Positions 11,006-23,570 of a DNA stretch of 64,000 nucleotides are shown piece by piece; position 1 is the first letter of the stretch, and each line of letters begins with the position of its first letter. The stretch comes from Aricia agestis (lineage: Eukaryota; Arthropoda; Insecta; Lepidoptera; Lycaenidae): the NCBI RefSeq assembly GCF_905147365.1, contig NC_056408.1:10974001-11038000 (forward strand). The letters run 5' to 3'. The notes under the pieces are model-generated. The model saw only the letters and a program-made list of their open reading frames with translations, had not been told where the DNA came from and made no database searches. The translations under genes and the position numbers were made by a program.

Positions 11006-13225
11006 TACTTACAACAAAGGCGTTACACGTTAGAAAATAAAAAAATATTTTATATTTTGGACATCTACCAAAAGGTTCAAGCCTAGGCCTAGTAGGATCC
11101 TTTTTTTTTCATTAGTAATTTTATTCAGAGTTTATGCTTCTCCTCACTAGATGGCATTTTTCTATTCTTGCACAAGACTTCTTCTCGCTCACAACTGACC
11201 TATCGCTAGTGAATTCTACTCACCGATAGATGGCGTAAATGAACTCTTCGTATAAAATCATTACGAGCAGAGTGAAGCGACGCGACGAGTCACGAGTCAC
11301 GACAGAGTTTTGTAGTGAAATATGCAATAAGTATTTCATTTTACTAATTTATTAGGATATATTTTTTTAAATGACATATATTTTATGTAAGTAAATGGAC
11401 TTTTATATTTCGTAAAAATATTATTTAGATAGCCAATAGCCATACATGACAATTTTCTTTTTTCTATACGTATACAGAAATATTAATTGCACTTCTATGA
11501 GATAAGCCCGAACCTAACGATTAACGATAAATCACAACAATAGCGTAATCACGTAAGACCTCAACTCAGGTAATAAATTTAAATCAATACCTGATACATA
11601 GCAATTTTAGTATCGCGGAACGTTCGAGAAATTGTAAGGACCGGGAAGATTAATGATGAGTGGACCAGCAGACAAGCGCGGCCGTGTTTGACAAGCGCAG
11701 GTGCGTTATTTTCATAATTGGCCCCAAACCCAACGTCTAGCTTTCAGGAATAGCGCAAAATATTACATTTTACGTACAAGCTCCTATTAAAAAATGCATA
11801 CTAATTCAATTAAAGCTTTATAACTGGAATGAATAAAATTTTTGTTGTAGCTAGTTTCCACTTTTAAAGCGTTATTTATTAATTTTATTTATTTAGTTAC
11901 AGTCAATGTAAGTAATCAATACCACAAGAAGTACTGACAGGTTATGTTGCCGCCTTATAGTTAGTATGAATTTTGACAGTAAACTTTATAAAAGACAAAT
12001 GAAGCTTTTATGATGAATTTAAGGATAGGTATTGTGTTTATTGTAAAATAATTCAAAATTATAATAATAATATTTTCGTTGTAGTGTCCATTTCCTAAGT
12101 AAATCACATAAAACATTAGCAAGCTGACAGAGCAAAGGTAGATCAAGTGAGGTAGTGTTCCAGTAATCAGTGTAATTAATCAAGTGTGCGGCGACCCCAA
12201 TGTCTTGCGACGTTGAGCACTCCTTGACATGGCCATCTTAAGCCCTTGCATCTGCGCCAAAACTAATGACATGTTACTAAAAAACAGAGCACCCTATTCT
12301 GAAACCGTGCGATATTATATCGCTTGCTCTCAGGTACTGACGCTCACCATTTGTTTGTTGTAGGTGGAAATCAATTATGACTTTACCTTTGCTATTTGCT
12401 CATAGAACAAAAGAACATCAGCTTTAAAGTATACTTAACTCCTTAACAACGAAACCTCTACATTACTAAAGAAATCGCTCCTGAAGAAGTTTGGCTTACC
12501 AATTATTGTAGTAGGCCGCACGAGAATGAATCAAAATTTTTTCGAGGCCAGAACAAGACAAAACAGTAGGTAAAGCAAAATTAGAGCATCATAATTTTTC
12601 TCACAATCACGAATTTCATACTATGCAACTTAACATTTTCTTAGGCTACAACATTATCGAGCGATTTCGGAATAGTCCACACTCCACATTCTGAAAATTG
12701 TATAACTGAGCCAACTGCATTGTAAGCAGGAAGGGCCGTGTCAAAAATTACTATTATGCCTCTAACATAATTAATGAACTGCTTATTCAAATACTTTTAA
12801 AACTATTATTCATGCCGTTTACGTTTGAAAGGTTCCGACGATCCTATGAAAGGGCTCCTTCCGAGCGTTAATTAAAAAATGTTGCCGAATGCAATTTCAA
12901 TATGGACCTCGTGAATGTAAGGCGGAACGAATTTTAATATGTAAATAATTTTCGTTGCTAATTGAAATTTAAGATTATAAATTGCGTAAGCGTCGATGAA
13001 ATAATTACTTAAGTGATAATTAAATTACAAATCATTCAATCATCGTTAAATTGTACCTACAACCTTCAGTAACTTTTTCTATTGCGATTCAAGGAATTCA
13101 GGAAAAGCAAGAAAATGCTTAATTTTTAAATTAAATTAGCTTTTCTTGGAATGTGACCGCTAAGTCTAGGACTGGTCAACCCTAGCCCATCCCTAGAACA
13201 TGATTAATAAATCTTAATAATATAT
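11006..13225. other. Intergenic AT-rich DNA
   Basis: No gene is supported. Two short TAGATGGC words (11149 and 11226) flank a serine/arginine-neutral segment with no open frame of note. The rest is low-GC. Confidence 0.45.
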
Positions 13226-13400
13226 AAAATTCTCGTGTCACAATGTTCGTTCCCGTACTCCTCCGAAACGGCTTGACCGATTCTCATGAAATTTTGTGAG
13301 CATATTATTGAGTAGGTCTGAGAATCGGCCAACATCTATATTTCATACCAAAAATTATTTATATGGCAAAACAACGTTTGCCGGGACAGCTAGTAGTTAT
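13226..13400 (-). repeat. Dispersed retroelement tail (CTAGCTGTCCCGGCAAACG type), inverted
   Basis: On the minus strand it starts CTAGCTGTCCCGGCAAACGT, followed by TTGTTTTGCCATATAAATAA and later GAATCGGTCAAGCCGTTTCG. This is a common lepidopteran non-LTR 3'-tail arrangement. Confidence 0.6.
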
Positions 13401-13435
13401 AATATATCTTCTTGCACCACCTAAGGGTAAATTTA

Positions 13436-13580
13436 GACCGCAATGCGACGCGTAGATGCATTTCTAAAGTATGTATATATTTGACATATTTGCAAGACGT
13501 CTCACGCAATTAAAGTCTGTCAATTCAGTACTTTAGAAATGCATCTAGGTCCGCGTCGCGTAACGCGTTGCGTCTGAATT
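13436..13580. repeat. Foldback element
   Basis: AGATGCATTTCTAAAGT (about 13453) is complemented by ACTTTAGAAATGCATCT (about 13530). Outside these, GCAATGCGACGCG and CGCGTTGCGTC continue the pairing. The interior is noncoding. Confidence 0.5.
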
Positions 13581-13950
13581 GACGATTATACTAACTATTC
13601 AAAGTCTACTTGTCTCAGTCTGGGTAAAAAATAATTGCGGTAGTTCTAATGAGGATTGGCTGGTTACTTGTGTATTCACTACGTATTACACACACAATAT
13701 AAAAGAATTTAAACCTCATGTTTAGCTTGTAGATCATAAGTTACTTATATCATAATTAAGCAACTTAACAGTCCGCTGAATCCAATTACTCTAACTTGAT
13801 TATAATTCATTACTGTGTGATGTATCAGTTGCATTGCTTCCGTCTTTCAGATGCTTTTACTTTATGATTACTAAAGTTCATTTATATTAGTTTTGTATAA
13901 AAAATAAAAAAATAAAAACAACATGTTGTAGTATTTTAATTTATAGTACT

Positions 13951-14160
13951 AGATGACGCCCGCAAAAGTCGTTTATCTCGCGGGAACCGTGCATTTTTCC
14001 GGGATAAAAAGTACCCTATGTCCTTTCCCAGGACTCAAAGTATCGCCACGCCAAATTTCATTCAAATCGGTTCAGCGGTTTGGGCGTGAAGAGGTAACAG
14101 ACAGACAAACAGACGGACTGACAGACACACTTTCGCATTTATAACATTAGTATGGATATG
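13951..14160 (+). repeat. Dispersed retroelement tail (GATGACGCCCGC type)
   Basis: CTAGATGACGCCCGCAAAAG, CCGGGATAAAAAGTACCCTA, TCGGTTCAGCGGTTTGGGCG and the terminal CACTTTCGCATTTATAA occur in the family order. A short CAGACAGACAAACAGAC tract lies near the end. Confidence 0.65.
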
Positions 14161-14174
14161 GAAGTATATTTATA

Positions 14175-14490
14175 CGTGGGAGAGCCATGCTTCGGCACGA
14201 ATGGGCCGGCTCGACCGGAGAAATACCACGTTCTCACAGAAAACCGGCGTGAGTGTTTCGCCGAGTGAGTGAGTTTACCGGAGGCCCAATCCCCTACCCT
14301 ATTCTCTTCCCTACCCTCCCCTATTCCCTTCCCTTCCCATCCCTACCCTCCCCTATTACCCTATTCCCTCTTACAAGGCCGGCAACGCACCTGCAGCTCT
14401 TCTGAAGCTGCGAGTGTCCATGGGCGACGGAAGTTGCTTTCCATCAGGTGATGCTCCCGTTTGCTCGTTTGCCTATTTCATAAAAAAAAG
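14175..14490 (+). mobile_element. SINE family S, nearly full-length copy
   Basis: The head is CGTGGGAGAGCCATGCTTCG, followed by GGAGAAATACCACG, a pyrimidine-rich CCCTACCCTATTCCC tract, and a tail with GGCCGGCAACGCACC and CCATGGGCGACGG ending in A8. ATGGAAGTAT occurs at 14158-14167 and 14493-14502, a possible target duplication if the element starts slightly further left. The tail matches the 3' end of the LINE at 24252-25858. The middle has lost a GAAACAGCGCTTGCGCT-type block present in other copies. Confidence 0.75.
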
Positions 14491-15007
14491 TAATGGAAGT
14501 ATGGATAGTAAGTATAGTACCTAGATCTGCAAGTAGAAGTTAAAACAAAATAGCAGCAGGACAGGCATACATTTTCGCGATAGAACGATAGGGGGAAATT
14601 ACTTCCTCCACTATACCGCGCTGGAGGGCTCCGGTTCTGTCTCCGACTTACCAATTTTCGATCAGATGACATGGAGTCGCGAGTTTCTCTACCTATCCAC
14701 AGCGCCGGTAAAAATTGGATTCTTGAAATATCCATAACATTATCTAAACGTTGTTTTACACCGGCACTGGCACAGAATATATATTAGTAGGTAGTAGGTA
14801 CTGGATATAGCCGCATTGTTTTTATACATCGTCGACCTAATGCCAAAACATGGCTGTCTCAGCATTAAATAAAAACAGCAGATAACTTAAGATTTCGTAT
14901 TAATCCACGTTTTCCGCTTTCCTTGTTTTGTTATTTCCTGCGCCTTATTTCTTTTGTCTCACTTTTTGCTGGGTTTGCTTTCCGGTTATTCTTATTAATA
15001 TTAGTTA

Positions 15008-15640
15008 CTAACGGCCGCACATTTAATATTCTTGGCGTAAATACATCGAGTGAATTCCAGTTCCCTTGTCATCTAGAGGGTAAGATCAAGTTAGCCTCGG
15101 TTTCAGTCCGACCCAACGCCTACAACTCTACAAGGCGCAGATTTGGCCTCATATGGAATATATTCTCTTTTTTTTTTATTAAATAAGGGGGCAAACGAGC
15201 AAACGGGTCACCTGATGGTAAGCAACTACCGTCGCCCATGGACACTCGCAATATCAGGAGAGCAGGTGCGTTGCCGGCCTTTTAAGAGGGAATACGCTCT
15301 TTTCTTGAAGGTTTGCAGGTCGTATCGGTCTGGAAATACTGCTGGTGACATTTCATTCCAGAGTTTTACAGTGCGCGGCAGAAAGTTACGAAAATCTCTG
15401 GGCAGGGGTGCCAAAATACCAACTACTCACTCTGGATCGTATCTAACGAAGGACCGCTCGGACTGTTGACTGCCATAGTGTTTTAAACATGCTCGACCTC
15501 TTGAAATTACGCAGCGATGTGCCTTCGCTTGGCATCCTTTATCGGTTGTATCACGGGGAGTGCCCCGAGAAATTGTTCAAAATAATATCTCCTGCAACTT
15601 TTCACCATCGTTCCACGCGAAAAATATACCATCCTAAACT
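15008..15640 (+). mobile_element. Jockey-like LINE fragment split by an inverted 3'-tail insertion
   Basis: 15008-15166 (plus) encodes reverse-transcriptase C-terminal residues (ILGVNTSSEF..., then VRPNAYNSTRRRFGLIWNIF) and 15396-15640 continues the same protein (LRSDVPSLGILYRLYHGECP). Between them 15167-15395 is the minus-strand 3' tail of the same LINE family, entered through a T-run. A 5'-truncated copy has therefore landed inside an older one. Both parts contain stops and a deletion, so neither is functional. Confidence 0.75.
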
Positions 15641-16377
15641 TTCAAATCGGTTTATAGACAGATGGCGAATGAAAATAACATTGCTCCACCATCTACATAA
15701 TAAACTATGTATCAATTTCTCTGCTCCTAAATTCAATTCAGTTAGCTCAGTGACAGCTAGACAACAATACCTACTAGCAAAGAGATTGTCAAAACTTATA
15801 ATACCTAGTACCTACTACTATTGCAGTTTCCATATCGAAATCCCATTGCAACACTGCACCGTGAACTTTTAATCAAGTCCTGGAGAAACGATTTGCTAGG
15901 ACCATAGAGATACGTATCGCGATAGATATGACAATTGTTTTATGCTAGGACAAAGGCTGCTGACGTTTTTTTTTTTTATTTCTCCAGAAAAACTTATAGC
16001 TATGCAATAAAAATATGGGTTCTATGGCTTGTGATGTGTGATTGTGAAATGTGTGACAAGTTATCGAACATGTGATCGATAATATTATTACAACATGACT
16101 TTGGACATTGCAATATTTTTTGTAAAGCCGCTTTTTAACTTTAAATGCTTAAGGTTATACCGTCGGCCCAGTAAAGTCATTATAAAACTGATTATTAGGA
16201 CTAGAAATTATCCACTTACAGTTAGGGAGGTAGGTACGTCTTCTAGACTCTTTGGGACTCCATTATTTTAAACAAATATTATAAACCGAAAAAGTTTCTG
16301 TCTGTCTGCTACCTTTATGCTTAAACCGATTAGCCTATTTAAATGAAAATTGTTATATTCTTTTTAATTCCGGGAAT
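15641..16377. other. Intergenic DNA
   Basis: No gene is supported. The stretch includes a T11 run near 15966 and no clear repeat ends. Confidence 0.4.
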
Positions 16378-16467
16378 GAATATAAGTTTGTATCACGGAA
16401 TAATTACTCCGCGTGATAATATAATTTCAGCACAACGAAACAAGTATTGTGCTAATGTACCATCGAA

Positions 16468-16612
16468 GAAATTGATTCATAGGCAGTTGGCAGACCTACG
16501 TCATTTGGTCGGTAATAAGTCAATTTAAAGTAATTCGTGATCTGTCGGCTGGGTTTCACATGTAACGACCAAATTACATAGGTCCGCCTTCTGCCTATAA
16601 ATCAACTTCTCT
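16468..16612. repeat. Inverted repeat of about 45-bp arms
   Basis: TTGATTCATAGGCAGTTGGC...CATTTGGTCGGTAA (16471-16516) is complemented with some mismatches by TTACGACCAAAT-type sequence and GCCTATAAATCAACTT to about 16612. This is probably a small foldback element. Confidence 0.4.
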
Positions 16613-16675
16613 GATAGTATTTTCATTGTATTTTTCAGGCATTTCCACGTATGAAATGACCTATTATTATAAAGG

Positions 16676-16870
16676 GTGGTCTTGTCTGTATATTCTTCAG
16701 TCTGCTGTCAGTGCTCGCCCGCAGTCGGCGCCCGCCGTGGCCTGGGCAGCTCACCATTAATCACCGGTTTTAGCTACAGAACTCCACGCTTACTCTATAT
16801 TGGTACCGCTATACCGATATGCATTTTCTACCGCCAATGGTTTTTGCGAATGAACGAGTAGGTTGGAGGA
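16676..16870. promoter_or_regulatory. Less AT-rich patch with an ATTAATCA site
   Basis: GC content rises sharply around 16700-16760 (CGCCCGCAGTCGGCGCCCGC). ATTAATCA, a Hox/Exd-type composite core, lies at 16756-16763. No splice-bounded coding exon was recognised. It could be a regulatory island between mir-10 and Dfd, or an unrecognised repeat. Confidence 0.2.
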
Positions 16871-16892
16871 AGAATGTAGATGTTTCGTATCT

Positions 16893-17395
16893 ATATATTA
16901 ATACGTGAGAGAAAAACTTTGTAACCCTTTTTACGAAAAATGGGGAAACGTAGGTACATGAAATTTCGCACAGTTATAGTTTATATGGTGAAGGAGTGCA
17001 TCGAGCTAATATTATTTTAAAATTATGTTTTTATCATATATATTTTTAACAAATAAAACGGTACACACCCTACGACACTACTACTAGGAAAAATGACAAA
17101 ATTAATTTTTGAGTGACAAGCTTATACATACGAATTATACTCTTTTATTTATGGTTGAAGTCTGTTGACAACAAGTTGACAAATTGAAAATGGATTATTG
17201 TTTTTTTTATTTAATTTTAGATACTATTAGACAATGCTTAAACGGCCAGTCTGAGATCAGCTGAGTCCCAGAAACAAGAATTAAAAAAAACTATGATGAA
17301 GTCAATATTTTTTACAAAATATAGGTAGCAGTCCTAATGTCGTTGCAAGTAAGGTCAAATTTCGACCATTGGGCGATCTCTAGTTTTCTAAATTC
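16893..17395 (+). repeat. Dispersed repeat family D, copy 1
   Basis: It starts TATTAATACGTGAGAGAAAA and ends GGGCGATCTCTAGTT. It matches 29552-30035 almost base for base in the same orientation 12.6 kb away. An inverted head-only fragment lies at 27355-27442. Confidence 0.75.
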
Positions 17396-18888
17396 GACGT
17401 AGAATCCGTTTATATCGATTCCGCCTATATTTACTAGTTCTGCTTATTAATAACGACGTAATTGTATAACTGCGTAGTTTGGGTTTCATATTATGTCCCA
17501 TTTTTAATAAATTATTATGACAACATCTACGGAATTTTAATAAATCATTACTCCACCTACTTAATTTGTAGCTTATCTCTTTCTCTATTAAGGTTTTAAT
17601 GTATCAGTGTTCATTATTATATTTTGACGGTCAATTGTCCCTACTCCCACCACATAATATTTCTACCACTCTAAATCTTGTGTCACCAGGATCAACATTC
17701 AATAGTAAAATCCGTGAACTCAGTGTCTATTAATAATTATTACTGTTTTCTTTCAACTTTTTTGATTCAACCAAACTGATCAAAGTTGATGATGAACTTG
17801 CGTATTCGGCGAACTTTTGGCCGTGTATCCCACGATAATTGGTACAGTAAATGTTGCTTAGACAAAGGCGAATGTGCTGAGTCAGCGCGAGGGCGGTAGC
17901 GCCTGGAACCGTATGGGGCCCAATTACATTGTTACAATAACCCCATCGATCTATGGATATTTGTGTGGAAATGGGATTTTACTATTTACGCACACTATAA
18001 TATTAAAGTTGATACATGTCAGTGTTGTTATCGCACAGGAAAATTACTGCTGCCTCTTACAGAAGAATATGCTGCTTCTGTTAATTTTAAGGTGCCAAAG
18101 GTCCCAAATCTCAACATTTGGGAGTTCACTGTCATATTATATTTTACTCGATAACAAAATGAAATCTTATTTTATTTCTATAATATTTTTCGAACATGCT
18201 TATCAGTTTTTCAAGTCCCACCATCCTCACATACTTTCGCATTAACCCAAGTATTTAAATAGCCTATATGTTATCCAATCAATAATTCTTTTCTTACCTA
18301 ACTGTAGCAAATTTTACAAATCCCAGAAAATCATAAAAGAAAGTTGGAAGCATACCTAATTGTTAAATTTAACAGTTATTTGATGCAAACGGTTAGAAAT
18401 AAACAATTAGTATTGATTTATTGCACATAAACCCTTTTGCAGAGTTTTTGCAACTGCAACTGCTACAGTTTCTGCAAAGAATTATTTATGGCCTTACAGT
18501 GTGTACAAGTAGCTAATAGTTTAGCAAGTCACCCGTCTTTTGTAGGTCAGATATTGCTACCCTATGCCAATAATGTTTTGTTTCCGAATATTCCCAAACT
18601 TTTTCTTGGAGAATACTTTGAAGCGATAAATATATTTTTACCTTACTTAACAGTTTTGAGTATAAAGGTCTAGGTAGAAAGATCCTGGGGTCGAAGGCCT
18701 TGATACAGATTCTCTTCGAGTGACCGAAGATAGGAAAAGCTGTCGCTCATCATGACAAAGAAGCTCATGAAGGGAGAGAAGATTTTTGATTCAGATAAGC
18801 AAAGTACCAAATAATAGCTGGTCATGTTTAAAAGCCAAAGCCCAAAACGTAGCCTAAATGAAGTAAAAATACATTTACGCTAACATTT
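17396..18888. other. Intergenic DNA with possible decayed element
   Basis: No intact gene. The plus frame at 17963-18154 includes CQCCYRTGKLLLPL, which recalls the CC-x-x-GK-x-x-LP motif of Helitron-like replication proteins. The match is short and unsupported by neighbours. Confidence 0.2.
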
Positions 18889-19160
18889 TTGTCAATTTTT
18901 TTCTGCCGTCTGTTTTATAAGAATGTACCGAGTGTTTCTTATGTTGCAGCTTTACGTGAAGAATCACTTTTTGAGAGCCACTGCCCAGCTCCTAGTATTT
19001 TCAACAATAGCTCACTAATGATTGTATTAGCATTCAAATCGCCCACACGCACCTTTTGTCTCCAAATAATGTATTTTTTTCTTCAAGTCACAACACTATT
19101 TCAAAGAGCTACGAAAACGAACATTCCAAACTTGATTGAAGGATCTAGGTCGTCGGATTT
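18889..19160 (-). pseudogene. Possible Helitron/PIF1-type helicase relic
   Basis: A minus-strand frame includes VRVGDLNANTIISELLLKIL followed by GAGQW. This resembles the 'NMRV...GDL-A-x-F-x-x-x-LLxIGxG' stretch of Helitron PIF1-like helicases. Stops surround it and no Walker motifs are visible nearby. The reading is tentative: the region may simply be unrelated. Confidence 0.2.
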
Positions 19161-19573
19161 GAATTGATTTATGTAGCTATATAAAATGTTAGTTTCAAAG
19201 CGAAAATAGATCTTATTGGATCAGATTCAAAAGCTATATTGATCAGTCGAATATTAACCACCTATCTATCAATCTAATAAGGTAGACTTGAATTCATGAT
19301 TGGTGTCAATATTTTGGCATTTGTTTTCAATTATGTTTGAAATATACAACCATTTTCGTTTAAAAACAAATAATAATAACTAATTGATTTTTAATTTTAA
19401 ATCTTAAATTAAGCTCAATACGAAAAACACAGTTTTATTTTCGTAAAGCCGACATTAATAATATTTCAATGAAAGCTTAGCATGTTATTTTCATAGCCCG
19501 TCGCTATATTTAGAACATCATTGAAGCGGGTGACATCTATTAGTTAGTTATATTAGACAGTTCTTGACGTGGC

Positions 19574-19893
19574 TAAAAATAATTTAACTCATGATTTGTT
19601 TCTTAAACAGGTACTCTTTGACTTTAAGTTCATTTACTTTAAGTTTAAAAAATATAAAACTCTAAAATGGATTGAAATTGTAAGAAGTATTAAAAAAAAC
19701 TGATTTAGCTAATACATGTACATGTATTTATTATAAAAATAATTTAACTCAAGATTTGTTTCTTAAATAGGTACTCTTTCACTTTAAGTTCATTTACTTT
19801 AAGTTTAAAAAATATTAAACTCTAAAATGGATTGAAATTGTAAGAAGTATTTAAAAAAAAACTGATTTAGCTAATACATGTGCATGTATTTAT
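19574..19893. repeat. Tandem duplication of a ~160-bp unit
   Basis: AAAAATAATTTAACTCATGA...TACATGTACATGTATTTATT (from 19574) is repeated from about 19734 with only a few substitutions and one-base indels. The high similarity implies a recent duplication. The unit encodes nothing. Confidence 0.8.
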
Positions 19894-19973
19894 TGTATAT
19901 ACATACAAAGAATTTTCTAAAAATAGGGAATCAACTTTTTCTTCCTAGGAATACTAATTCATATTTATTAGAT

Positions 19974-20405
19974 ACTAGCTGTCCCGGTGAACTTCGTGTC
20001 ACTTTAAAACCTTCCTACGAATATTTTATGACTAAAATCAGCCCAATCCGTTCAGCCGTTTTCGAGTTTTAGCGCGACTAACACATTTGAAAATCCATTT
20101 ATATATATAAGACTAGCTGTCCCGGTGAACTTCGTGTCACTTTAAAACCTTCTCTGGACTTCTACGATTATTTTAAGACTAAAATCAGCCCAATCCGTCC
20201 AGCCGTTTTCGAGTTTTAGCGCGACTAACACATTTGAAAATCCATTTATATATATAAGACTAGCTGTCCCGGTGAACTTCGTGTCACTTTAAAACCTTCC
20301 CTGGACTTCTACGATTATTTTAAGACTAAAATCAGCCCAATCCGTCCAGCCGTTGTCTGAGTTTTAGCGCGACTAACACATTTGAAAATCCATTTTTATA
20401 TATAA
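19974..20405 (+). repeat. Three tandem copies of a CTAGCTGTCCCGGTG retroelement tail
   Basis: Copies start at 19974, 20112 and 20259 (units of about 138, 147 and 147 bp). Each runs from ACTAGCTGTCCCGGTGAACT to CATTTGAAAATCCATTT and a TATATA tail. Single copies lie at 33034-33180 (plus) and 34345-34487 (minus). Confidence 0.8.
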
Positions 20406-20411
20406 GATTAT

Positions 20412-22340
20412 AAACATTGTAAATAATGTTCGACTTTCCCATACACCTCGCAAATACCAGCTTAAATCTCTTCATTTTCAACATAAGTACTTTTCTGTAC
20501 ATGCCCATGCCGAGCAAGTAATTTTGATCAAAAGATTGCGTTTGAACTCAATCAAAATTTTCTCCCTTGCAAGTTCGGACAATGCGTCGTTAAAAATCTT
20601 CGAAAAGTTCCAAATCAAATCCCGTGAGAATGGTGTGTCAACGGAATCATTAACAACTGACACCTAAATTGTATTGTCGACGTGGAAATGGAAAAACCGA
20701 CGATGTGCAAGATCGCATTCAGCGAGATTTCACGCGTCATAAAATATCGGGTCTCGAGTTTCGATGCTCGCCGCTGGCGTGTGCATCGAATTATATTAAT
20801 TGATCTGTATTTTAAGAAAACATATAAATTCTTTGTGATTTTTTTAGTTTTTTAAATTCATAATTTTCTAAAATAAAATATGTACCATTTTTTAAACAGA
20901 TATGCGGCTTTAAATAATAGTTATTGTTTAAACGAAACGCCTGTGAACTGAGAAACATTCTCGTTAAGCATTTTATTGATTAATTATCTTTCGGAGTGTG
21001 ATATTGGCTCAAGTAATCGTATTTTCCCTTGATTGGGCTGCTTCAGTAATAAAAATTACATTTAATCTAGTTAAAATTAGGATAGGCACTTTATTCCTTA
21101 ACCATACTAAACTTTAGAATGGTAAAGGAATAGTTAACAAAAAAACTCTACATAAAACTAATAGTAATAGAGTTGCACACATATTTCACGTCCCTCCAAC
21201 TGTCAAGTCCACCCTCAAAAAGTTGTGTAAGAATTCCAGTTGCACTGTTAATGTCCAAATCCCAGATGCGTACTGGTCATCAGCTAGCCCTCTGTAATCC
21301 AGTGTCGCTGGACCAATCAACACTCCCTTCAAGGGCAGAGACCCTCGAGGGCCTGAGGGAAAGGGGACAGAATAGGGGAAACTGATAGGGGATGCAATGC
21401 GACGCTCGAAATACGAAACTATCGGATCCGTTTAAATAAAGAACATACAGTATAAAAAGTTTTTATCCCCTGTTTTATTGCATAGGCTAGCATTTTTGTA
21501 TTGCAATTGATTACAGCTTGATTGATGAAAAAGTGACTTATCTAAAATGTTGTATGTAGGCTGTAGTTGTCTACTTCGTAATGTTTACAGCATTCGTCGA
21601 ATATAAGATTCATAGGAAAAAGCCTAAAATAAATAAAAAAATCTAAAACAATATTTGCGTCAATTTTACCACCTATGAATTTTACTCTCACAACGTTTGA
21701 TCAAAAATAAGGGGTGCTGTGTCTACAGCAATCTATATGACTATAATATTATATAATTTACGGCCACACTCCGATAGATTTGTTTATTCCGGAATTGAAG
21801 CCAAAATCTTTATTAAATTGAAGTATAAATTAAATTTAGACTGTATAATTTTATGGTCAAACTCTTCTCTCTCTCTGCGTTTGCGGCTATTATTCTTATG
21901 AAAACTACTAATTTTCATTAAAAACCTTCATGTAACGTTAACTGAAAATTCAACTTTCGTAATTAAATGGAAATACTCTTTGTCAGCGAACTAATTAATA
22001 GCTGGACCACGGGTGATCCATTAAGCCGGAGTTTTCAGCCGAGGATCACTCCACACCCTTTTCGAGAAATCCCCAATGTCCACTGTTAATCCCTGATGTC
22101 CAGCTTGAGGAAACTTTGTCTCCACTTCAGCTAGGTCTAACGAGGGGTCAAGCATAAATGGTCACTCGGCCGCAGCTATTGTTTAATGCAACGGCTTCGC
22201 TCGCAAAGGTAACCTTTAATTGGATTAAAGACTGTGTTGATAAGGGCTAGTAATGGCTACTGGGCACCGGGCAGTACAATTCATTACGATACTCATCTAT
22301 CAATGTATTTGTGAAAGTCTTTTTGCACGGATATTAAGAT
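20412..22340. other. Intergenic DNA with a less AT-rich patch
   Basis: No gene is supported. From 21950 to 22280 base composition is more balanced, and there is a CTTTAAT-TGG-ATTAAAG palindrome near 22213-22229. These could be regulatory. Confidence 0.3.
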
Positions 22341-22889
22341 TATTTTGATAATATTCTAATATAATAGTGAAGAGAGAATCCTATTGTTTAGAGAGAACGT
22401 GCAGTAACCATAGATAGCAGCACAATTATATTAAATATGTCAAGTAAATAATATTTATAGTAGTACAAGTTTCGGATTTGTGACGCTAGTTGGTAAGTAC
22501 CATTATAATATTTACCTAAAGGTAATATTATAATGTAATGTAACATTATAGATTCGTTTTTCAAGCATTCGTTTTTTAAGCTTTTAAGCATACACGTGTA
22601 ATGTAACATCAAAGATTCGACTTTGAGCATTTTTTTTTAATATTAATTCTCATCCCCCTAACTGTGTCAGGGCTTGTTGCTATCTTATTACATAATTTTG
22701 TACTTCAGTATTAAAATTTCTTATACATAAAAAGTTCCAATAAATTATTGCTAAATACTAACTAGATACTTGCAATTTACAAAATACTATGTCAAATTAA
22801 AACAATAAAAAAAAATATGGCACAAGGTTCAACTACCCTAATCTTACAATCACAATAGTTTACTAGAATTACTCTTGTTCACAACACAC

Positions 22890-23330
22890 ACTATCCTCTT
22901 ACAAAAAGAGAGAAACAAATCTCTCTTTTTTTCCCCCCAGGATGAGAGGCAGATTCTCACCCGTCATCGATGTGCCCAATTCTTGCTCAATATCATATCT
23001 ATTTCTAGCAAAAATTGGACACTCGAGTAACAGGTGAGGAACCGTCTCCTCAACTCCTGGCTGACATAGGCACGACGGATCCTCCTTCAACTTGAATCTG
23101 TGCAAGTAGAATGCGAATCCGCCGTGTCCAGTCAGAATCTATGTGGTGTAGTGTGTGATGTCTATCTTTTTGACTATCTTGTATGCAGCAGCAGCGCTTG
23201 GGAAAAAGAGTTTCGTGACTCCAGCCGTCCTTCCCACCCCGTATCTCCTGTCCCATTCCTCAATCGTATCCTCTCTCAAAATACGCTTGACGAATGAAAC
23301 AGGACGACTTTGAGCATTACATTCCAATAC
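22890..23330 (-). pseudogene. R1-like LINE fragment (RNase H end and zinc knuckle)
   Basis: A minus-strand frame from 23327 to 22899 encodes the C-terminal part of a non-LTR retrotransposon ORF2. WDRRYG and KIVKKIDITHYTT precede LTGHGGFAFYLHRF. Next comes CLC...ETVPHLLLEC, the CxC-x-H-x4-C zinc motif typical of R1-group LINEs. The frame is interrupted once by TAG at 23139-23141, where a glutamine codon is likely ancestral. It ends FVSLFL-stop. The copy is 5'-truncated and dead. Similar GACTTTGAGCATT words flank both sides (22617 and 23308), which suggests it landed in another repeat. Confidence 0.75.
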
Positions 23331-23570
23331 TACCTAGGTACCTGACTGACGAGCATTCGTGTGTAATGTGACATTCGACTTTGAGCATTCCATAGTCACA
23401 AAATGTAGATGTTACAAGTTGTATCAAGATATTATTTTTGTATAATTACAAGGTACGCATTTTAGTGCTCGAATCTGTAACGTTACATTACAAGCGAATG
23501 CTCCCGGCATTTAAAATTACAACAATATCTGCAATCAACTATGAAGGAAAATAAACGCTGTTATTTTTGC

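Noticed and set aside
14269..14451. 60-codon proline/serine-rich frame, also seen at 60071-60289 and 62072-62506
   Set aside because: Falls in SINE S and arises from its CCCTACC-type tract.
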